A DNA stretch of 64,000 nucleotides, from NCBI GenBank assembly GCA_035048495.1, contig CM068553.1, positions 29,040,978 to 29,104,977 of the forward strand. Direction: 5' to 3'. Of this stretch, positions 22,689-33,720 are shown one piece after another. This stretch comes from Euptelea pleiosperma. Taxonomy: Eukaryota; Streptophyta; Magnoliopsida; Ranunculales; Eupteleaceae. Both the position numbers and the translations under genes were made by a program. The number at the start of each line of letters is the position of its first letter. Position 1 is the first letter of the stretch. The notes below the pieces were generated by a model that was not told where the DNA came from, ran no database searches, and worked only from the letters and a program-made list of their open reading frames with translations.

Positions 22689-24554
22689 TATCGGGAGCAA
22701 TTTGGCAACACACGAGCCTAGGAGCGTTGGTGTTACAAGTGGGTGTTATGTGATTGTGCGATTGTTGGTCTCGGGTAGTTTTCTTCAAAGAAGTACAAGT
22801 ACATGCGAATGGCATCCATTTCATACAATAGAACTTGACTGAACTATCCTTCACTAACATTGTCATTCTAAAAAACCACAAACGTAATAGGGGGTTGATT
22901 GATTAATGTCCCTTCCAATTCGTCATTCCCCAAGAAGGTAATCTTAATATAATCATGTTAAATGGGTCCCTCAGTCTATCAGACTGAAGAATTGGGGAAT
23001 GTCCAAAGTGCATCCAACAGTTTCAAACATTGTTAAGTGGAGTCATCCTCTGCTCAAGTTGTCTCAAAGGGGAGTGATTCAATTAGTCCTTGATTAATCC
23101 GTGATTATCTTTTGGCGTCTTGTTTTAAACAATGGAGAGAAGATCTCCATTGATAGGTTCATTAAAAAGGAGAGGATCTCCAGGTCTCAATAACATTAAT
23201 AGGTTCATTAAAACGATGTGACGGAAACGTCTATGCGGTAGGACAACTCCATAACATTTTAGGTGTCGGATTCTTAACCGTTTTCCTACCCTAAATAGAA
23301 TCCCCTGGACCCACAAAGGGTAGGCTTGTTCTCTTGCTTCAGTCCATTCCCCTAAAGATGGGGAATATGTTACTCAAACATTAGTCGTGTAGCAACCCAG
23401 CATAGCATCCTTAGAAGAGGAACATCTATCCGGTCTAGTTCATTAGGGATTACCTTTTTACTAGCGTTGCACAGGATATCTGTACTTGAGATTCTGTATT
23501 TCTTCAGTAAATCTCACACACACTAAAGGAAAACACTAAGTCAAATTTTAGATGAATTTCGATATAGCCTTATCACGAAATAACAAAAGAAGATCCCCTT
23601 TTTTTCTATCCCGGAGTCCTCTATTTATAGAGTTCTGGGGAGGTTATAGACTTACCTTTATAAGAAAAAAATGATTAAAATAATAAAAAAATATAAAAAA
23701 TCTTAAAAAAAACTAACCACATATAGTTGTGTGATTAATAGTACTACACAACCGTATGGCACTAACTCTGGTAGATTCTGCACGCTTTTCCAAGAAAATA
23801 GCACATGTGCTTTTCTGAACAAATGAGAGGTCTCCCTGAAAATCTAACTGCATACAGTTGTGTAAGAGGAGGTCCTACACAACTTTATATCATTACTTTT
23901 TGAATCCCCTACACGCATCTCGAAGAAAATGGCATAGGTGATTTTTTGGGGATACGAGGGGTATTTTTGGGAATGTAATTGCATACAGTTGTGTAGGAGG
24001 AGGTCCTACACAACCGTATGTGAATAGTTTTTCATCCCACTGCGCAGATCTAGAGGAAAATGGCATATGTGCTTTTTCTTACTTCTGGCCGTAGATCTTC
24101 CAAATCTGACTCCATACGATTGTGTAGCTTTCCCTCCTACACAACCGTACTCAATTTATCTCACTGATATGTGGGTGGTTGGCTCAAAAATCGAGACATG
24201 CCCTTTATGCAGAAATCCAACCCTAATCTGACAAGTCTAAGGGCATACGGTTGTGTATCCCTATGTTTTACACAATAGTATGTAGTTACTTCTTGATGAT
24301 TAGGGCTGGTTCTGCTCAAAACTGACTGTCTTCATTTTCTTGAAATCCACACCAGTTGTGCTACTTTTGACTGAATATGGTTGTGTACTCTCATCTTCTA
24401 TACAATCGTATATGATCATCTCCTCAGAAAAATGTCTTATCCCAGTCCTCTACTCTGATTGGAATACTGCCGCGCGGTTGACTTTGACTCTGATAGTCAA
24501 TTTTCACATCCCTTGGTCGTGATTTTCGTTGCGATCCACATTTCACTGTCAACA
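22689..24554 (-). mobile_element. probable solo LTR, 1866 bp, TSD CCTCA
   Basis: The insertion interrupts the Athila leader; the uninterrupted sequence is seen in inverse near 9840. CCTCA flanks both sides (22684-22688, 24555-24559). On the minus strand it starts TGTTGACAG and ends CGATA, where CA would be usual. A TATA box (minus CTATAAATAGAG, near 23620) supports the minus orientation. There is no coding frame. The retrotransposon family is not recognised. Confidence 0.65.
23718..24412. repeat. six hairpins at ~131-bp spacing
   Basis: Six copies of an inverted repeat of the type CATACGGTTGTGTA ... TACACAACCGTATG begin near 23718, 23850, 23982, 24113, 24244 and 24368. The arms vary at one to four bases; loops are about 10-14 nt. 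The sequence between them is weakly repeated too, so this is a degenerate tandem array with a hairpin in each unit. Confidence 0.75.
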
Positions 24555-27019
24555 CCTCATCACTCCAACTCGATTGAAAACCAAGCTCAACTAATAAAAT
24601 GAACCAACTAATTAGAGCCCACTTCTAGATCGGTGTTCTAGGACAATTCACCGTTTAGTGACTTCGACAAAGTCCAAGTCAAATAAGTCCACAAGCCCGG
24701 GTCCCTGTTTTCTAACACACCTATAGGAACCTACAACATCAAGTATACCGAGCTCCTTAGTGGCCTCCTTGGTCCTTCGTTGGCTATCTAGTGGTTGAAA
24801 TAGGAACACAAACCAAACCCTAGCTTATCATCTAGGAAAACTATTCTTAATCACTTGACAAATCTGGTTAGTCTGAGGCATACTTAAGACAGCCGATGTG
24901 CCGCACTTCTGTCTAGGCTTCGGATTATCTCGCCGATGACTAGAGTTAGTACTAGAGAATTTGCTTTGAAGAGATTGCCTGTGAGAACCCAAGAGTGTAG
25001 TTCATGTCGGATGTCGATCCGCACTCGGTGTGAGTTAGTGCAATAAGGAATTAAAACTATCAGATAATATACAATGAAAAATTAGAATGGTGAAAAGATG
25101 AGAAGGGCGAGTCGGTTAAAAACACATCAGCATGAGATCCAGAGAACACTTAAACTAAACCAAAATCAAATTGCATTAATCAAAGTGTTGCTTACATGAA
25201 CTAAAATAACAGAAATAAAGAAAGTATATAAATCTATTCTAGAAAACATGTAAAAAGAGATTTTAGAGAGAGAAAGTAGGGGTAGATAGAGAGGGAGTGT
25301 AGAGAGAGAAAGTGAGAGAAATTGAGGGTTCTAGAGAGAGAACCTAAGGAAGAGAGAGAAAATGGTTTTAGAGAAAGAAATCTAACTCTAGAGTGAGGAA
25401 AGATCTCTAGAGCGAGAAAAAGAGGGTAGAGAGAGAAAGAGGAGAGAGAAATGTTCACCTCGACTGCTTACCGGCCGACAAGGTAGAGGTGAAGGAGATG
25501 CTCACCCTTTCGCATTCATCGAGCAAAGTCGGTAATGTAAAAAGGTGATCGGCTTGAGGATCGGATGGTGGGATATGATGATCTAAGGGTTAGATGCTAG
25601 GGTTTAGAGAGATGGAGAGAGAGGAGAGAGAATTAAGAGAGAGGAGAGAGAAAATCATATAAAATAAAGATAAGAGAGCTGGTGAAAGTAGGTATTTTCC
25701 GCGTCGTTGGTTACGGAAACCCTAACTTCAACACATTTTTAATTTATCCGAGACATTTAACCTGTAAAATGAGCAGTTTCGCATAGTGGCTCTTGTCGGA
25801 TGTCGATCCGCACTCGGGGTTAGTTTGTGCAAGCAGTGAACATGAAATGATGAAATTTTCTCAGAAATTGTCACTAAGAAGGATGGAGTGGTGAGGATGA
25901 TGATCACGAAGAGATTGCTAAATACACATCATTCTCATAAAATCAACCTTATTCATTAAATTCAAAGTCTTACAATTAAGCAATTCAGTACACTTATTGA
26001 AATTTAAATCTACTTCAAAATAAACTAAAACCTTTGGATCTAGAGAGGGAAAGAGAGGAGAGAGAGAGAAAGGGAGAAAGTCCTAGAGAGAGAAAAGGAG
26101 AAACGAGGAAGAAACTCACCTTAAGACTGACCATTAGATCGAGATCGACCATTGGGTTGGCCTCGAGATGAATCGGTGGATCGGCTGTTGGCCGAGTTTG
26201 GTCAGCAAAGTGTTGGGTGCATGATGGAGATAAAACTCCACATTGCAAGAGGAGCAACAAGTCGATGGAGTGGATGGAGAGGAACCCACCAAAAAGTCAA
26301 GTTCATCACGTTGGTGGAGAGAGACTGATGTGCACCAGTCCACAACGTGAAGGGAGGAAGAGGCGCACCATTATTGACTTGCAAGCCGGTGTTGCAAGGT
26401 TCAACACCGAAAAACCCTTTGCTGGTGGCGGTATTGTTTGGGGTAGCCGGCAGTGGAGCTTTGGGAACTTACCTGAGTGGAGAACGGTGCAGCTTCATGA
26501 TGGAGGAGAAGGGTGGTGGTAGCCGGTCCAGCAATGGAGGACGATCCTCCTCCTTCTTCCTCTTCTTTTCTTTTGTTTTTCTATTTTTATTTTTTTTTAT
26601 TTTTTTGGCAGAATGGTGAGGATAGCTGGAGAACGTGAGAAGCTGGTTGAGAGGGGAAGAAGCGTGGAAGAGATGTGGACGGCTACCGGAGAGAGGAGAG
26701 GGGCGGTTTGGGTTTAAAAATATTAGAAAGTGAGGGACGTGGGAGCCTCTAACGGCTTACAGTTTTATGGGTGCTCGTGGGAGAGAATTCTAAAAACGGA
26801 GAGGAGATGATCGGGGCGTGGAGATGGAAGAGAACGTGGGAGACAGAGGTGATGGTGGCGCTGGTTTCACTGGCGAACTAGTGGCGCAAGAGGAGCAAGG
26901 GGCTTTGTTGTTGCTGTCACCCCGAAGAGGATCTTGAAGACACCTCACCTGTTCTCTGGAGAAGAAGAAAGAGTCCGGTGAGGACGGTTACGACGAGCAG
27001 TGGATATGGAGGTTGCTGG

Positions 27020-27044
27020 CCGGAGTTGCAGGCTGCAACTCCGG
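27020..27044 (+). repeat. LTR hairpin CCGGAGTTGCA
   Basis: CCGGAGTTGCAG and CTGCAACTCCGG form 12-bp arms with almost no loop. Confidence 0.85.
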
Positions 27045-27146
27045 TTATAGAGATGAAGAAGATGGTGGTTGCAGGCGGAGGAAATGGTGCTGCACGCAGC
27101 CGCAAGGGGAATGGATGAAGAAGAAGAAGAAGAAGAAGAGGAACGG

Positions 27147-27172
27147 CCGGAGTTGCAAACCTGCAACTCCGG
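27147..27172 (+). repeat. LTR hairpin CCGGAGTTGCA
   Basis: Perfect 11-bp arms around a 4-nt loop; orthologous to 16031-16056. Confidence 0.85.
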
Positions 27173-27842
27173 CGAAGGATGGGGAAGAAGACGAAGAAGA
27201 AAGGAGGAAGAAGAGGAGAAAGAAGTCGCGGGGAAGAAGGGAAAGGATAGGGGGAAGGAGAGGAAGAGATGGGAGGGGGATTAGGGTTCGAACGAACCCC
27301 TATCCTTCTCCTTTTAAAGCTTCCCTATTTCCTTTAATGGAAATAGGGGATTTTTGAAAATAAAAAAAATAAGAAAAATAATTTTTTTTTTTTTTTTTTT
27401 TTTTTTAAGTAAAAACCTACTTTTCTATGGGGAATCTCCCCAATTAGTGGACCCCCCATTTAATTAAAATTATTTTGAAATTCGCGGGGTCCACTAACTG
27501 GTCGGACAGCGGGTCGATGAAGATGGGCCCGGCTATTGGCCCTCATGGATTGATGATGTCCATCGTCTCACAAGATGATGTGACAGACAGTCTGATGGCG
27601 ATCGGATGGATGGTGACTTGATTGGGACTCAGATTGGTAGATCGACGGATCTAGAGAGATCCAACGGTCCGATTGAAGATCCAACGGTCCGATGGAAGAT
27701 CCAACGGTCAGAAAGCTAAGGGAGATGAGATAGAGCCGATGGGCAGGAGTTCTGGGGTTAGGTCAGTAGATTCGAGGACCGAGAGATGAAGAGAGAGAGA
27801 GAATAAGGAGAGATGAGAGAGAAAGTATCAGAAAATAGAGAG

Positions 27843-27922
27843 AAAAGCACTGGCGGAGGGTCTGGAACCCTGGTCTTCACTGTGACCATCCTCACGCTTC
27901 TCCAGTAGAGTCGACCATCATT
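27843..27922 (-). promoter_or_regulatory. tRNA-like Pol III module in solo LTR
   Basis: Minus-strand GTTCCAGAC (27868-27860) and the T4 run (27846-27843) match the copy at 15306-15385. Confidence 0.45.
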
Positions 27923-28374
27923 CTTTGCTGACTCATGTGGCTTTAAACGCTTTGGTCCGTCTCTTGGTCATTGGCTCTCCTACTCTCTTCGTTCTTTGGG
28001 CCGGCTTTTTGGTCCTCTTATTCAGCCCATATTTGGCCCATATCTTCTAGTCATAGCATGTGGGCTTGTTAAGCTTTGATAATGGGCTTTCATGATCGAT
28101 TTGGGCCCACAAGTCTCAAGAATCGTCCCATCGGGGTTTCCTGCGACAGAAGAAGCGCGTAATGAGACTTTATCAGAACGGCTTAATATTTAGACTTCCG
28201 AAAATGTGTTTAATGCATGCAAATATACCATTTCGTCCAGAAAAGTGTGTTCTACGCAACAAAAGAGACTCTTACGTAGAAAAGTAGGTAAATAGAGTAT
28301 TTTACGTAGGAGAATGCAATAACGCTAAAAGGATAATTGCTTAAAATAAGCACTTTTGAGCGAATATCAGCTGG

Positions 28375-28450
28375 CGGAGGGTCTTGATCCCTGATCTTCA
28401 ACGTAGTCTTCAGTAGGCTTGACCAATTACGTAAGCCATCATTTTATGTC
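28375..28450 (-). promoter_or_regulatory. tRNA-like module (subfamily B), split copy
   Basis: Minus-strand GATCAAGAC (28389-28381) is a full box B match. The nested solo LTR separates it from the original downstream T run. Confidence 0.4.
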
Positions 28451-28863
28451 CTTTGGTACGGCTTTGAATCACTTTGGTCCATCTTTTGGTCTTCAGCTTT
28501 GCCTCTCTCTTGGTTCTTTGGGCTGGTTCTACGATCCTCTGACTTGACCCATACTTATCATGTATCTTCTAGTCATAGCACTGGCTTCTGTGGTTGATCG
28601 TGGGCCCACAAGTCTCAAGAATTGCCCGATCGGGTTTCCTGCAAGAGATAATCGCGTAATGAGACTTGATCAAAACGACTTCATATCTAAACTTCCGAAA
28701 ATGTGTTTAATGCATGCAAATATACCATTTTGTCCAAAAAAATATTCTACGCAATGAGAAACTCTTACGTAGAAAAGTTGATAAATATAGAAGTTTTACG
28801 TAGGAGAGTGTGATAACGCTAGAAGAATAATGGCTTAAAATAAGCACTTTTAAGCGAATATCA

Positions 28864-30318
28864 CCTATCTTGGCTAAATTTGAGAGTAAACTAAGGGAAT
28901 CAAATATAAAGAAGAGAGAATTAAAGAAACTAAAGAGAACAAGTGGTTTTCTTTTAGGGAAACCGTCCTCCTTCTATCCAAACTAGATTCAAAATACTTC
29001 ATACCTTCTTTCTAACCCACGCCCCTACTTATAGCCCACTTTACAACAGTTACAACTTCATGGAGAATAACTATCTATATAACAAAACAGGATGGTTGTC
29101 TCCCCCTATCCGACTTCATAAAGGATGGCTGAGATCTTATCACACCAAATGGATGGTGGATCTCAGCCACTCATACCCAATTTTGACAAACGCTTTGTTG
29201 ATGAGTGTCATGGGCACGGGTCACCTACTATTTACCTACATATAAGGAATAAAATGGGTTGGATTTACATATAGCCCAAGGGTCAGGCTCAGGAGCCCCA
29301 CTTTTTATGCCTCGAAAGGGGTGTTACCGTTAAAACGGATTGAAACAGCCAAGGGCAAAAATGAAAAAAATAGATTTTAATGATTTTAACGGAAAAAGTG
29401 TTGCTGAAATTCAAATTTTAAAATTTGAAAATTTAAAATTTAAAATTAAAAAAAAAATAGAATTTAACAGAAATTTAATGATTTTCTTATACCCCTCTTA
29501 TCTTATATGGCTTCAATAATGAGTGGCTGAGATCCACTATGCTTCGTATCGATGGCTGAGACTAACTGCCACCCGATTTTGACAAACACTTTGTCGGAAA
29601 GTGCCGCGATCACGGGCTAACCCACGCATATATCAAGACAACTCAGTTGTATTCTCTTATCTTATCCATCCATTTAATGTGGACGGTTAGATAAAGAGTG
29701 GTTGAGATCAAATCCATCGATCTAATGTGGACGGTTAGATTTCAGCCACTCAATCTGCCTCATTTGACCTCAATTTATTCAAAATTTAAATTTCAACACT
29801 GTTATTTTTTGTTATTTCTGTTATTTTCCCATTTATCCCTCTGTGCGTTACAATCTGTTATAACAGCCGTTATAATAGAAAAAACGGTAACGCCCCAGTC
29901 CGTTATACTGTTTGAGTGTCGAAGGCACCCAATTTTTGCAAACTCTTTTGTCGGAGAGTGCCGTGGGCATGGGCCATTTACTATTCTATATAACAAAACA
30001 CATTGGTTGTCTCCCTACTTATACCTCCTCTTATAAGCATCAACAAAGAAGGGCCGAGATCTAATCCTCCCCCAAATGGACGATGGATTTCCGCCACTCA
30101 CTTGATTTTGGCAAATTCTTTGTCGAGGAGTGCCAATGGCACGGGGCACCCACTAGTCTCCTACAAAATAGATAAACTGGCTAACTTATCAACAACTGAT
30201 TATATACAATCACTAACTGATTTACGGTTACAATCCACTTACCAACAACTACTAACTGATCCATAGTTCCATTTCTTGCCCATATTCACTTGTGGAATCA
30301 ACGTGTAAGCACATAACA
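28864..30318 (-). repeat. 3' LTR of chromovirus-like element, interrupted
   Basis: 30318-30157 and 29073-28864 match the 5' LTR at 31415-31872. It starts (minus) TGTTATGTG. The Helitron at 29074-30156 sits between the halves, and about 70 bp of the end is lost. Confidence 0.85.
29074..30156 (+). mobile_element. non-autonomous Helitron, 1083 bp
   Basis: It starts TCTATATAAC after host A and ends with the hairpin GTGCC-AAT-GGCAC (30130-30142) and CTAG before host T. The sister LTR has the exact empty A|T site at 31689/31690. A second 5' terminus (TCTATATAACAAAAC, 29985) and further 3'-end-like blocks (near 29225, 29620 and 29980) show that it is a composite of several Helitron ends. No Rep/helicase frame is present. 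Confidence 0.85.
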
Positions 30319-30439
30319 CTCCTCTCCTCTTAATTCACCCTTGTCCTCAAGGGTTCATCTGACGGTCCAAAATGGCTTTAGGTGATGGAATGGGGTGAAA
30401 TTTTAGGATTTTCTTTCAAAGCTTCCTCTCGCATGTTTG

Positions 30440-31327
30440 CTACCATATCAATTTCACCTTCAATTCCTCGGGCCAACATCCTTCAATGAGGAAGAGTTTC
30501 TTACATCGGTGACCCAGCCCGGACTTCTCAGCGCAATTAAAACACAACCCTTTGTCACGCCTCTCCTTGAGCTCTGTCGGTGTGAGCTTTTTAATGGCCG
30601 GTGGATTTGATCGTATAAAGCTAGAAGACTGAACCAAGAGTACCTTATTTTCTTCTGGTTGGATCATTCGTTGTAAAGACTGATACTTAGCTTCATAGAG
30701 ACGGGCCAACCCTACAGTGGCCAAAAGATTAGAGGGACGTAAAGCTTGGACATCAGCCCGAATGTTCTCCCTAAGGCCACTGACAAAGCAGCCTACTTGC
30801 TGTGCTTGCGTTAACCTCCCTACTCGAGCAAGTAATCTTTCAAATTGACCTTGATAATCTAGAACAATACTGAATTGCTTCAGCTTAGTAAGGTCCCCAA
30901 AGAAATCATTGAATTGAGTGGTCCCAAATCTAGCGTGTAGCCCTTCCTTGAACATGTCCCAAGTAATTGGTTGTTCTTCCTTCAATAGCTGGTACCAAAG
31001 TTGTGCATCTCCTTCTAGGTGGAAAGAGGCCAATGAGACTCGTTCTTCCTCGGGAGTTTGATGGAATTCGAAGAACTGATCTGATCGGCATATCCAACTT
31101 GTTGGATCTTCACTTCCATTGAAGCGGGGGAAGTCGAGCTTGACAAACCTGGGAAAGAAAGAACTGGTTGAGCCTGCTTGGATTGCTCCGGAATTGTCAA
31201 GGGCCCGCCCTCCTCCAGTTCGGTTTTGGATCCGGGAGCTCTCTTCCTGCTCACGAACACGATTGATGGTTAACTGGTCGAACCGAGCATTCATAGTGGA
31301 GAACATCTCCTGAATTTCTTTTAGCAT
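30440..31327 (-). CDS. Ty3/gypsy chromovirus-like gag
   Basis: The 295-residue protein has an N-terminal helical region (about 1-60), a Retrotrans_gag-type capsid domain (about 65-220; FPRFNGSEDPTSWICRSDQFF, EGDAQLWYQLLKEE, FGDLTKLKQ) and one zinc knuckle, CFNC then GLGHRC, in the CX2CX7HXC spacing seen in chromovirus gags. It would form virus-like particles and bind RNA. The frame is open but stops soon after the knuckle, and protease, RT and integrase are absent, so other elements would have to supply them. The start is the first Met after the leader. Only about 90 bp separates it from the 5' LTR, typical for this group. Confidence 0.85.
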   Translation of the reverse strand: MLKEIQEMFSTMNARFDQLTINRVREQEESSRIQNRTGGGRALDNSGAIQAGSTSSFFPRFVKLDFPRFNGSEDPTSWICRSDQFFEFHQTPEEERVSLASFHLEGDAQLWYQLLKEEQPITWDMFKEGLHARFGTTQFNDFFGDLTKLKQFSIVLDYQGQFERLLARVGRLTQAQQVGCFVSGLRENIRADVQALRPSNLLATVGLARLYEAKYQSLQRMIQPEENKVLLVQSSSFIRSNPPAIKKLTPTELKERRDKGLCFNCAEKSGLGHRCKKLFLIEGCWPEELKVKLIW

Positions 31328-31397
31328 CCTCTATTGGGTTGAGGCCAACGAGTTTACCTCCCCCTCCAAGTTTGCGATTCACTGACCTTCCATGTCT

Positions 31398-31413
31398 GGC
31401 TTTAATACCAAAG
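31398..31413 (-). other. primer-binding site, tRNA-iMet-like, degenerate
   Basis: Minus TTTGGTATTAAAGCCA directly follows the LTR end CACATAACA; it differs from TGGTATCAGAGCC at two or three bases. Confidence 0.65.
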
Positions 31414-31414
31414 T

Positions 31415-31872
31415 TGTTATGTGCCTCTTTGGCAGATTGTCCACTTCGACCCCTACCTCTTCCTCTTTTACCTCGAGAGCCTATCTTGGCTAGATTTGAG
31501 AGTAAAATAAGGGAATCAAATATAAAGAAGAGAGAATTAAAGAAACTAAAGAGAACAAGTGATTTTCTTCGAGGGAAACCGTCCTCCTTCAATCCAAACT
31601 AGATTCAAAATACTTCATATCTTCTTTCTTACCCACGCCCCTACTTATAGCCCACTTTACAACAGTAACAACTTCATGGATAATTACTATCTCCTACAAA
31701 ATAGATAAACTGACCTACTTACCAACAACTGAATAAACTGACCCATGATTTTATACAATCACTAACTGATTTACGGTTACAATCCACTTACCAACAACTA
31801 CTAACTGATCCATAGTTACAATCCATTTCTTGCCCACGTTCACTTATGGAATCAACGTGTAAGCACATAACT
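31415..31872 (-). repeat. 5' LTR of chromovirus-like element, 458 bp
   Basis: The LTR ends in CACATAACA, which mirrors the TGTTATGTG start seen in the 3' LTR; its own start carries a T-to-A change. It preserves the Helitron's empty site. Confidence 0.85.
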
Positions 31873-32515
31873 ACATTCTAGTCCACGTCACACATAATAC
31901 CCTTCCACTGTACTGCACTTTCCTCCTGTGACACTAGGCCTTGAATTTATTTTTTTAAGAGTATAAGAACCAGGCCTCGTTTAGCCACATGGCAGGGGCC
32001 TATCGGTCTGAATGGTTCGTCCAATGTACCTGCCCCCGTCTTATAAAATGTATCCAACACATCAACATCTCAATTGACAGAGCTTACCTGCTCCATGTTT
32101 TTATTTTCTTTTCCAAAAAAATCATATAGTAGAACAAAAAAAAAAAGGAAGTGACGTTGTAACCCCCTCAGAAGCTGTAATGGGGTAGAAATGAACTTTA
32201 CATGCAGCTCATAAGAATGAGGGTGCTGGTTCAAGTGGGTTTGACAGTTCCATTGCTCGGATCCATGGAGCACTGAAGAAATCCTCATGTTGTTGATCAT
32301 CTCAATAGTTTCTTTGTCAACTTTTTCTTTCATCACCTCATCGTAGCATAAGAAGCTTGGTTGGTTTGTTGAGGCAAGAAGTCTAGCCCACATTCTATCT
32401 GTCAGCTTGATGGTGTTTTGGGTCTCTGTCACACGCTGCAACACTAGATCATATCATCAAAATTAGGTTTTACAAGATACGAAACAGCTTAACAATTGAA
32501 AAGAAATTAAAGTAT
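31873..32515. other. host segment, duplicate copy 1 (right part)
   Basis: This matches 45906-46543 of the PFK locus, including the 3' flank, the last exon and about 75 bp of the preceding intron. The match stops at 32515, where copia sequence begins. Confidence 0.85.
32070..32435 (-). pseudogene. duplicated last exon of PFK
   Basis: The reading ([27 protein letters not shown] ...) is almost the same as the functional last exon at 46295-46462, with the acceptor still present at 32436. A 4-nt deletion removes the stop codon, so the frame runs on into the old 3' untranslated region to 32070. No other PFK exon lies upstream, only copia DNA, so this copy is taken as non-functional. It could still act as an alternative last exon if the PFK transcript reads through about 14 kb; that is inference. 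Confidence 0.85.
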
Positions 32516-32761
32516 GGATGCTACTAAAAGATTTTTGTATTTTTTAAGCATAAATTAGAAGTATGAGGTGTTCAAGAATTGGAAAGCTTTGGTTGAGAAT
32601 GAGATGGGCTTGAAGCTGAAGTGTCTCAAATCAGATAATAGGGAGAGTACTAAAGTGATGAATTTGAAGAATATTATGCGGTTAATGGAATTAGGAGACA
32701 AAACAATTTTTATAACACCCCCAGCAAATGTAGCTGAGCACATGAACAAGACGATTATAGA
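32516..32761 (+). pseudogene. copia integrase fragment, 5' of insertion
   Basis: The fragment covers the integrase core: LKCLKSDN holds the second Asp region, and AEHMNKTII follows where NGVAERMNRTL is usual. It is interrupted by frame changes. Confidence 0.75.
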
Positions 32762-33720
32762 TGTCACGCCCCGAATCCGGATACCCAGATACGACCCAAA
32801 AATCCGTGGATCGACCCGTACCCGAACCCAGAGGTGATCCATGAATGTCCCCTAGTGGCCCAATTAGGTCAATTAGACTACTAAGGTTCATTCGAAAACC
32901 CACTAAGAAAAAAAAAAAGAAATATCTAGAAGTATGAAATAAATAATTCAAATAATTCATAACTCGAACAATTCAATCAATCAACTAAATGTGAAGAGAA
33001 GGAGGTGAGAACATGCTCTCAATCAAAGGCTTACATGCCCGTGAAAATAAATAACCAATGTTTAGAACAGTCAAAATCAAGTCTTCTAAAATGTGGGATC
33101 GACTCCCAAATCCTAGCCGATCTCCTCGAATGCGTCGGAGTCTTTCGCCTCAAAATCATCTCACGTACTCGACTCCTCAAAATCTGAAAATGGTATCGGT
33201 GTAGCACCGTGAGCCGAGGCCCAGTAATACAACAGTGTGCATGGTATGATATCATACTATACAAGTTTTTTAATCAAGGTATGCATCTCAATCGTATAAT
33301 AAGGATGGCATGAATATGAGGGTGAATGCAGATGAGTAAGGGATGCCAATGCAACTAGTACCCATAACCACATAGGGTCTCCATCTCCTTCCCGCACTGG
33401 GAGCGGTCTCATCGACCCATCTGCAGGATATAATAACGTCTGGGGCCTTTCACCCTAGGGTACCGAACCCTGATTAATTGATAAAACCAATATAAACGTA
33501 TATAATATACTTCAACCCCGTTCCCTTATGCACCCCTTATATGAAATGACGTGATGATCATGGTATGATAACAAGATGTACTAGGGTTACATGACATAAG
33601 CACGCATGTATTTAACATTTAAATAAAAATATAAAATGAACCAATGATCATTAAGAGTAATAATATGGGAACGAATTAGGGTTAACCATGAATAACATGT
33701 AACAATCATCGAAGGTCACG

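Larger units (their letters stand above)
21642..25002 (+). mobile_element. Athila-like leader (subfamily B), interrupted
   Basis: The primer-site-like TGACGCCGTTGGC begins at 21644. Leader sequence related to the inverse of 9400-10895 follows, interrupted by a solo LTR (22689-24554). No gag frame is reached. At about 25003 the leader joins the inverted LTR abruptly. Confidence 0.75.
25683..28369 (-). mobile_element. solo LTR, Athila-like, with TSD GCTGG
   Basis: The 2687-bp LTR starts (minus) TGATATTCGC at 28369 and ends CTACTTTCA at 25683. It is flanked by perfect GCTGG repeats (25678-25682, 28370-28374). It is a close relative of 14859-17339 in opposite orientation. A TATA-like TTTAAAA is near 27315 on the minus strand. 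The frame at 27013-27357 is a purine-rich artefact. Confidence 0.95.
25003..28863 (-). mobile_element. inverted Athila-like LTR (subfamily B), split
   Basis: 28863-28375 and 25682-25003 together are the inverse of about 20315-21540. They start (minus) with TGATATTCGC-type sequence at 28863 and lack the last ~100 bp. The interruption is the solo LTR at 25683-28369. With 20315-21641 it makes an inverted LTR pair. Confidence 0.85.
28864..31872 (-). mobile_element. chromovirus-like element reduced to gag
   Basis: It runs on the minus strand: 5' LTR 31872-31415, degenerate tRNA-iMet primer site, gag (31327-30440), about 110 bp of 3' sequence, purine tract (minus GAGGAGAGGAG, 30319-30331), and a 3' LTR beginning at 30318. 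The 3' LTR is split by a Helitron and cut off at 28864 by the subfamily B LTR. All of pol is missing. On the right the host resumes with ACATT; the paralogue has GCATT. Confidence 0.8.

Noticed and set aside
23718..24412. CRISPR-like array
   Set aside because: Spacing is regular, but the units are degenerate hairpins with repeated intervening sequence, in a plant retrotransposon LTR; no cas genes are present.
19065..31872. One large element spanning the whole interval with TSD GCATT/ACATT
   Set aside because: The two outer ends belong to different element types (TRIM-like on the left, chromovirus-like on the right), so the near-match of the flanks does not define one insertion.
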